This document shows positions 57,401-64,000 of a DNA stretch of 64,000 bases, in pieces. The number at the start of each line of letters is the position of its first letter. The stretch's first letter is position 1. Under the pieces are notes generated by a model. It was not told the origin of the DNA. It did no database searches and saw nothing but the letters and a program-made list of their open reading frames with translations. This DNA comes from Atherinomorus stipes. Lineage: Eukaryota > Chordata > Actinopteri > Atheriniformes > Atherinidae. Position numbers and translations under genes: made by a program. The stretch spans positions 620,001 through 684,000 of the forward strand of contig JALJCO010007928.1 in assembly GCA_023101725.1 (NCBI GenBank). The letters run 5' to 3'.

Positions 57401-60400
57401 TAGGTAAACCGATGAGAAATCACAGCCAGCTTAGACTGTCAGTCATGCAGCGGTGTTGGATGTGCCAGTGCTGCTGCTCTGCTGATTCCTGGATGACCGG
57501 GAAATTAAGTCATTGAAAGCGCAGTTTATGATCTTTGGTTAGCAGAACTTGTTGCTTGACATGCATGTCACCTGTAAATCCCCGCTGTACATACTTCTGC
57601 CTTCTGGGAAAGCTCTGCCCTCGGGGAACCTGCAGGAGTGGTGACAGTTAAGGAATTTTCCCAATAGTTGCTCTTGTCATTTACTCTGAGTATTCACGTG
57701 TTACAGTAAAAAACAAAATCTTATCTGGAAGCATTAGAAGTAGGAACAACACCAACCACATGATCAAACTGATGCTAAAACATGAGTCTGACGACTGAAA
57801 CTGTCCCATCTGTTTTAATCTGCTGATATTGTGAAATTTTCTTTCCTTCCTGACCCCAGGCTCTGTGTCATGTCAGAGAAATTCCCTCTACTGGCAGTCA
57901 TGAAGATCCACTGTCCTACTATCAGATTGGGGACATAATCAGAGGTTAGTGCCTTAAACAAAACGCAACATAAGCTTCACACGTTTTGATGAAGTTGCCG
58001 AGAGGCGTCACACTGTGGAGGGGGAAGGATTGATGCCATGGTAGAAGATAATTGAGAGTTTGCAGACAACACTGATTACTGTTTTTTCTTTTAAGGTAGA
58101 TGAGTAGAAAGATTTTAAATTTGATGGAAAATTCAGAAACAGGCTCTCATACTTTATCGATCACCTTTGGCTCTGGTTGCAGCAGCATTTGCTGTCACTT
58201 CTGCAGCATCACATTTATTTCCATTCAGGATTGCATTTATTTTTTGCCAAGATCTTATAGTGATGATGGGAAAGTCCGACTGCTGAGCAAAGTTTTTTCT
58301 CCAGAATGCCCCAAAGATTCTACATGGGGTTTGGGTCTGGACTCTGTGGTGAAAAATGTCTCATGCTCCCTGAACCAGTGCGTCACAGTCTGAGCACCAT
58401 GAACCCCGGCATTGTCAAGTTGGAATATGGCTGTGCCATCAAGCAAGATGGAATAACCCAGTCATGCAGTATATTTAGCTTGTAATTTACCTTTATAATA
58501 ATTTTATATAATAATATGATATAAAAAATTGCAATATAATTATAATAAAATCCAAATAAAATAGAATAAAAATAGAATTATAATAAATTTTATAGTAATT
58601 ATACTTGAGTTGTATTATATCTTGTTGAAAACAGTCTATTAGGATAGTTTGGAATGATTTATGAATAAAAATAAATTCAATAGAACCACTGGCGGTGGGA
58701 ATGGATGTAATACCTCTCGATAGGCTTGCTAAGTGTTAATGCGTTTTAACAATAGTTAAGAAGTTTTAAGTTTTTTAAAAATTACGTTGCTGTGTATTAT
58801 TAGGTCCGTACAATAGTGATAAACTGCTCATATCAGTCCAAAACGGCGGATGGGTGAAATGTTGCAATGGAGCATTCTTATTAGTCTCACCTCTTGGTGT
58901 TCTATGCTCTTTGATATTGATACAATATTAAAGAGAAATCTTTGATTGGAAAAAAGAGAGAGAAATCTTGCAAGATTTCATAACAAAAAAAAATTTGTTC
59001 GCAAAATAGGTCGATACCAAGTTTTTGAATGTCATTATGATATCGGCATATGAAAATATTGTGATATTTCACTGTATCGATATTTTTTCCCACCCCTACC
59101 TTGGATGGTTGTTTAAGAAATGAGAAGCTACTTATTGCACCAGTTAATAACTTCATGACCCAATCGTCCATGCAGTAGTTATCCAATGGGAAGGTCTTCC
59201 CTGTTTGCTTAGTTAAATCCAGGCAGTGACTTTTAGGATGGGTGACGTACCAACAAGATTATATATGTGTGTATCGGCTATTTGCCTGGCATAATTTGAA
59301 TATTCTTGTAATACAGCTAATATGATGTCAGAAAACCCTCGATCCGTGGATGGTATAAATCGGGAAAACCAGCTCTGAAAAAAGGGATTTAATAAACCAA
59401 AAAAAGGAAAAAGTTTTTTTTTTCTTAAGTGGGTGGGTTTAAAAAATAAGTCAAATGTAGGGGGGGGGGGGAGATCTGGACAGGAAAAATCATTAATTAA
59501 AAAAGGTCAGGTCCTCCTCTACAACGGTGCGGATCTCTCAAGGAAAAAACACTTTAAAAAGACGCCCCCCATAACTAACTTCTTTTCTTGAAAAAATGTC
59601 CCCTAAATAAATTTTTAGAAATAATTAAAATAAAAAAAAATAAAAAACAAGAAAGAAAAAGGAGGAGGAAGATTGAAAAATTAAGTTAAAATAAAAAGTA
59701 AAAGTTAAAAAAATTGAAAGAAAAAGAAAAAGGAAAAAATATATCCAAATTCATTAATTAAAGAAGGAAGGAAAGAACTGAGAAAAAAAAAAAAAAAAAA
59801 ATAATAATTAATTATTATTAAAGAAAAAATTAAGAAAGAAAATAAGGAATGAAAAGGAAAAAAAAAATAAAAAAAAAAAAAAAAAAAAACAAAAAAAAAA
59901 AAAAATAATAAATTAAAAAAAAAAGAATAAATGATATCTTAATCTAAAATTAAATTATTAATTTGAAAGAAATAAAAAAAATAAAAAAAAAAAAAATAAA
60001 TAAAAAAAAAAAAATCAAAAAATAAAAAAAAAAAAAAAAAAAAAAAATAAATCAAATAATAAAAAAAATAATATAATCAAACAACAAAATATCAAATTTA
60101 TTTTATTCATTATGAAAAAAATAAGAAAAATAATAATTAAATATATCTCATAATAAAGTTAAAAGTAAAAAAGAAATTTAAAACTAAAAACTGATAAAAA
60201 GTTAAAAAAATAGGTGAGGGGGCCGAAATAAAGAACTCGAGTTGTCGAGTGGAAATCAAAAATCGAATCCCAGTGGGTGAGGGTAGTGGCGGCGTTGCCA
60301 GAGGTGGTCATGGAGAAGAGGGAGGAGAAGAAGTAAGAAGCGGAAGACAAAAGGGAAAAATCAAGAACAGAAGATAAGTTAATTTAAGAGGTAAATATGT

Positions 60401-63400
60401 TTTGATTAGGATCAAATGAGAAATGAAGGAAAAGAAAAAATCCGTTTTATGCAAAGAAACGAAATTGAATTAATATGATTAAAGATAAAAAAATAAAATA
60501 AAAAAGGGAAAGAAGAAAATTTGAAATTAGTAGTCAAGAAAAGATTCAATGAAGGGGGAAGATGGAAAGATGGGTTGAATAATGGAATTGACTGGAAGAA
60601 ATATTAAAGTCAAAGTGTTTATCTGATGTGATTTAAAGGGTGGGCTTATATTGAGGGAGAATCTTACCTGTAGGTGTCAGCCGGAGGGGGGGGGGCAGGA
60701 GAATGTTCGAGTCGCTCAGCAGCAGAGAGCTGGAGAGGAAAGAGTATGTAAGTGTGGTGCTTAATTTTTTAACATAATGAAATTATTAGATTCAAATCAA
60801 TCTTATGTTTCAAATGAAACTCTGAATAATATATTATTCTTTTATTTTAATAATATATTAAATCATCTAAAATAATTTAATTAATCAATTAATTTATATG
60901 AATTGAATTGAAACTAATCATCTGCTAAAACATTCTCCGAGGATTGAATCAGGAGCAGGAAAAAAGATTAGCAATTAGTAATATTTCTTAATAAGAATTA
61001 CATTATCTAGTACCAATATTATAGAAAATAACAATTAAATATGTTAATAATAAGTTATATTCATAAGAAAAAAAAAAAAATAAAAATATAAATTTATTTA
61101 TATTAAACTCAAGCGAAAAAAGGGCTCGGATGAGGTGACGGCAGAGAGGGGGAGAGGGGGGGCGCCATGAAAAGGATGTTAATTGCTAAAGCTGTTCTTC
61201 AGTCATAGAGGACTCAAGGTTTCACCAGCTGTTGGAAATGTTAGTGGTAGCCAACTCTTTCCCTTATACAATATTTTTGCCTTCTGTTTTCACCAGGCCT
61301 CCCGTTTCAGCAAAAACAATGAAGTTTTCTCATGACTTGTGCTTTCCTTTCCTTTTCTTGCAGCTGGAGTGAAAGACATTGACCGATACCAGGAAAAAAA
61401 TCACAGTGACCCTCTATCAGACCTCTCTGTCTGCCAGCCTGGAGCACATCAAACTGGGTGTCATCACCCAGGAGGAACTACCCATACACTACAAGTAACA
61501 TCTCCCTGACTTATGATCTGACTTTTAATTATTAGACGTATAAGTGTGCAGATTGAGTTTTATGTAACAGATTTATCAGTTTACTACAGCTTTCACAGCT
61601 TTTACAGTATAAATAAAGATTAACATGAACTAAAAACTGTATTTCAAGCTTGAATTTAGATGTTTGCAACCGTCTAATAAATGTTTATGTTCTTGTCTTC
61701 TCTCTAGTCGTTGTCTCCGTGCAGCGGCTGATTCCAGCAAGACATACGAATGTATACTGAGAAGTTGCCACGGTTACCAAAACCCCTCAGTAGTGGACTA
61801 CCTGCTGGAGAAAGTGGGAATCAGTGACACACACCCACCATCCATGATGCGAGGACTCCAGAGGTAAATGTGTATTTCTGGACACTTGTCATTAGGGATG
61901 TGAGAAAATATCATTCCACTGATATATCACGATATTTTATGTTGCAAAATTGTATCGATATTAAAGAAAAGACTGCATTAATATTTTTCGGTTACGAAAT
62001 CTCGCGAGATCTTGTTCAATCAGCAGCGGTCCAGCATGTAGAAAAGTCACTGTTATCCTGGAAGAACTTCATATCCCAGCATTCCTTTCAGAGTCATGTG
62101 ACTACCGTGCAGCTGCTGCTGCTACAGACTGACTTGCTTTGAAGCTGCTTATAATATGTCTGGTTTTAAGTTGTTAAGTTACCAAGTTTTCAGAAACATT
62201 ATAATTAGCCACATGTTTGCTAATACCTGCTAGTATCTGATATATGGCAGCCAGATGTCCAAAATGAAATCTGGTGGGAGAGTTGAGGCTATTTTGGGAT
62301 CTTTGCTCTTGGAGCAAAACAATTATCTCTCTCAAAATATGAGAGATACAACCTCACAGTTGTCTGCATAGATCGGTAGCGGTTAATATCTGATATTGTA
62401 AATTAATAGTTGGACAATATTGGTACATGTATGTATTGGATATGTAGCAGCATTGCTGATGTTTAATGTGCCTTTGAAACCTAACTGCTGTGATGAAATG
62501 AAGCGTAACTCCACATGTTATTTAAGTGAAGAAATTACACCAGATGCAGCATCTTTACACATGACTTTGTGTATTATGCTGTAAACACAGTGCCACAATA
62601 TATTGTCTTTGTTATCCTGTGGCAATACTCGTATTGCTGTTCATGTATTGTGATACATATAGTATCGCCAGATTCTTGCTAATACAGTATACACTCCTAC
62701 TGTATTCTTGGGGACAATGTTGGTTTCCATGTTTTGTCCTGATCATAGTACCATACAGAGTACCAAAACTAGTTCTACAGTTGTCAAACTGCTGCCAGTG
62801 CACGGCAGCTGCAGATTTTGGTGCAAAAAGTCAGAGACAAATGGTCCTTTTTTTTTTTTTATCTTTAAGCCACTTTTGCCACTTAATACATATAATACAT
62901 ATGATACATAGTATTTAACTTAAATTCTGTTCCAATAGGGATTTCCGCTTACCGGAAGATGCGGTTTGCACTTTCGGCAGCGACAGCGTCCGCTTGTTAT
63001 ACTGTTTAAATGTATAAACCCAAACATCTTGTTTTCATTCTAGACTGAGTGATCTGATAAAGTGGATAAGCGATGATTTGCGCGGTGAAGGGCCGAACTT
63101 TATAATAAAACACACGTTTGTTTGTCCCCGGTGGGGCACAACACCGGCACCCACAGCATGCTAGCATTAGCCAGCTAACGTTTACTGACGTGCTTAACAT
63201 TGTGCGTCTTAAAACACACAAACATCTGAAAATCGGGTCTGTACCTCCCCGTTTCCAGTGGAACAACTGGGGAGTGCCAAGAAAGGAGACGCTTTCAGAT
63301 GCTTGTGTGTTTTCAGCCGCACAAAGTTAGGCACGTTATCGAGCTGGCTAATGCTAACCTGCTAACACGACTGCGCAGTCTGCCGGCCACAAACAAACGT

Positions 63401-64000
63401 GTGTTGTTTTATTATAAAGTTCGGTCCTTCACCGCGGCGAATCGGTCGTTTTGATCCAGCTTTTGATCCGGTATCACTTCAGTCTAGAATGAAAACTTAA
63501 ATATGTTTGGAGTTTATCCGATTTAAACAGTATAAGAGAGCAGGAACGGCTGTCGTTAACATGGCCCGGAAGAGGAAGTGCCAAATGTTTCAACTTCCGG
63601 TAACCGGAACGCGGAAGCGTGATAATCCCCTATTGAATTGCCTGATTTTTCTTTTAGATTATGGTTTTCACCTTGTTGCTGTTCATATTTAGTAGCAACA
63701 TTAGAAGAGAAAAATCTGGAGGTTTTTGTTCCTACTTTGGTCTATTTCTTCACAGTAAACTTTTCCAAGAGGAGGATTTTGCTTCTGCAATCAGGAAGAA
63801 GCAGTCTGCATCCTGGGCCTTGAAGTGGTAAAGCTAAACTTTGACTCCAGCAGAAAAATGAAGTTGACGTTTCATCCTCTGGCCTCTCCTGACTTTACTT
63901 AATTGCAAACTGATGGCTATTTTGCATGTTTTCTCAGTGTCCGTGCAGGTGTGGATCACTTCAAACACAGCCGTCATGTGGAAGCCATGAACGAATACAA
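54334..64000 (+). CDS. ttc14: Tetratricopeptide repeat protein 14, 5' part of gene (8 exons, open at window end)
   Basis: Exons: 54334-54467, 56274-56401, 57200-57399, 57860-57944, 61364-61494, 61708-61863, 63756-63827, 63938-64000 (continues). The start ATG gives MDRDLLRQ, the N-terminus I recall for vertebrate TTC14, so an upstream GTG-open frame is ignored. Exon 2 encodes [15 protein letters not shown]. Exons 3-5 encode an S1 RNA-binding fold ([43 protein letters not shown]). Exon 6 carries [11 protein letters not shown] and PPSMMRGLQ. Exons 7-8 carry [11 protein letters not shown] and the first TPR helices (HVEAMNEYN). TTC14 is a nuclear protein; a role in RNA metabolism is only inferred from the S1 domain. 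Exon 5 has seven As at 61384-61390 where six keep the conserved frame, so as written the gene is frameshifted there. Confidence 0.92.
54640..54745. repeat. hAT (Charlie-like) fragment
   Basis: agtggttcccaacgtgtggt followed by gggggtccccgtac resembles the ends of fish hAT repeats. It is only a short piece inside ttc14 intron 1. Confidence 0.4.
54935..55130. repeat. hAT MITE fragment (gatgcacaatattgg)
   Basis: tagggatgcacaatattgga and tccgatatccgatgtgcc belong to a common fish hAT family also hinted at near 3350. Confidence 0.45.
55106..56240. mobile_element. AT-rich hAT-like element interrupted by a nested insertion
   Basis: gggtgggaaaaaatattgat begins the outer element, which resumes after the nested element at 56104 (atgccaatatgatatcagca) and ends near 56240. 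A reversed relative lies near 58925-59100. Confidence 0.5.
55341..56106. mobile_element. Interspersed DNA element, copy 2 (complete ends)
   Basis: aaaggggaactcagtacctt at the left and aagttactgagttctgcttt at the right are inverted ends. The body matches 45221-45872. It contains a C19 run at 55431-55449. It is inserted in the outer AT-rich element. Confidence 0.7.
56274..56401 (+). CDS. ttc14: ttc14 exon 2
   Basis: Acceptor tttttttgcag, donor gtgtgt. It encodes [20 protein letters not shown] and ends in an acidic run [10 protein letters not shown]. Phase 2 in, phase 1 out. Confidence 0.9.
56565..57150. repeat. Repeat-derived part of ttc14 intron 2
   Basis: A LINE/SINE tail-like stretch (tttattgtcgttgcaaaac ... 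aacgaaattagggcttgc) near 56570-56625 is followed by a widespread fish repeat with aagtgaggacattttagctg and several ggttaggtttagg runs at 56985-57145. Confidence 0.45.
57200..57399 (+). CDS. ttc14: ttc14 exon 3 (S1 domain start)
   Basis: Acceptor cccctccag, donor gtaggt. It encodes [15 protein letters not shown] and [20 protein letters not shown], then [20 protein letters not shown]. It is the first strands of the S1 OB-fold. Confidence 0.92.
57860..57944 (+). CDS. ttc14: ttc14 exon 4
   Basis: Acceptor tgaccccag, donor gttagt. It encodes [20 protein letters not shown] and YQIGDIIR within the S1 domain. Phase 0 in, phase 1 out. Confidence 0.9.
58140..59240. mobile_element. Tc1/mariner remnant split by later insertion
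   Basis: 58160-58475 and 59100-59236 match the two sides of the Tc1 copy at 14615-15514 (gttgcagcagcatttgctg; tgcttagttaaatccaggcagtgac). About 620 bp of unrelated AT-rich and hAT-like DNA lies between them. It is located in ttc14 intron 4. Confidence 0.7.
59390..61140 (+). repeat. Extreme A-rich / purine-rich low-complexity tract
   Basis: From about 59580 to 60200 the + strand is almost only A with scattered T and G; 60200-61140 stays purine-rich, with G-runs at 59461-59470, 60687-60695 and 61149 onward. There are no features or pairing structure. It may be a real polypurine expansion or poorly corrected sequence. Confidence 0.7.
61364..61494 (+). CDS. ttc14: ttc14 exon 5, frameshifted by one base in an A-run
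   Basis: Acceptor ttcttgcag, donor gtaaca. It begins [12 protein letters not shown] in frame. After the A7 run (61384-61390) the homologous residues ([25 protein letters not shown]) are read in the next frame. The exon is 131 nt; 130 is required by neighbouring phases. Confidence 0.85.
61708..61863 (+). CDS. ttc14: ttc14 exon 6
   Basis: Acceptor tctctctag, donor gtaaat. It encodes [19 protein letters not shown] and [20 protein letters not shown] then RGLQ. Phase 2 in and out. Confidence 0.92.
61890..62690. mobile_element. hAT-like element in ttc14 intron 6
   Basis: tagggatgtgagaaaatatc and atatatcacgatattttatg begin the element; a mirrored gtattgtgatacatatagta region lies near 62645. The borders are approximate. 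Confidence 0.45.
62936..63632. mobile_element. Foldback MITE with ~300-bp arms
   Basis: The left arm (ttaccggaag ... tttaaatgtataaa ... gaactttataataaaacaca ... gcatgctagcattagccagc) is mirrored at the right (gctggctaatgctaacctgc ... tgtgttgttttattataaag ... cttccggtaaccggaa). It is located in ttc14 intron 6, just before exon 7. Confidence 0.8.
63756..63827 (+). CDS. ttc14: ttc14 exon 7
   Basis: Acceptor cttcacag, donor gtaaag. It encodes [20 protein letters not shown] and ALK. Phase fits both neighbours. Confidence 0.9.
63938..64000 (+). CDS. ttc14: ttc14 exon 8 (partial, first TPR)
   Basis: Acceptor gttttctcag. It encodes [20 protein letters not shown] and the next residue, then leaves the window. 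This is the first TPR helix pair. Confidence 0.9.

Overview
The window looks like teleost fish nuclear DNA. The evidence is vertebrate-style GT-AG genes with small exons, a recognisable ttc14 gene, a member of the G2E3-like HECT family that is common in fish, and a dense load of fish-type interspersed repeats (hAT, Tc1, PIF/Harbinger-like, L2-clade LINE tails, tRNA-derived SINEs). No bacterial, organellar or CRISPR features are seen. The work was done by eye: splice sites and reading phases were traced by hand, and no database was searched.

Layout. (1) 739-11408, + strand: 13 phase-consistent exons encode the last 591 residues of a G2E3-like HECT-fold protein. Its catalytic cysteine position appears to be serine. 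Its last intron holds a hAT element, a degenerate L2-clade LINE and a foldback MITE. (2) 14110-40228, - strand, tail to tail with gene 1: a secreted mucin-like gene ('mucin A'). It has a signal-peptide exon, one giant 16.5 kb Thr/Ser/Pro exon (18183-34659) and two short C-terminal exons. The giant exon is built of 6-base units in nested higher-order repeats and is cut by two single-base deletions. Intron 1 contains a 3.1 kb palindromic foldback element with a perfect 8-bp target duplication. (3) 40229-48871: repeat-dominated DNA with no supported host gene. (4) 48872-52019, - strand: 'mucin B', a paralogue of mucin A with the same four-part exon plan but only about 500 residues. (5) 54334-64000, + strand: the first eight coding exons of ttc14 (N-terminus, S1 domain, start of the TPR region), running off the window. 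It is divergent from mucin B across about 2.3 kb that holds a candidate promoter.

The main biological interest is the tandem mucin pair. Both share a signal peptide and a short cysteine-free C-terminal module that I cannot name. The repeat exon of one copy is about 13 times longer than that of the other, consistent with recent expansion of coding repeats. The proteins are probably secreted, heavily O-glycosylated mucus components; this is inferred from composition only. Several coding exons carry one-base length changes, mostly in short base runs, including one in the conserved ttc14. Assembly or base-calling error must therefore be weighed against real gene decay.
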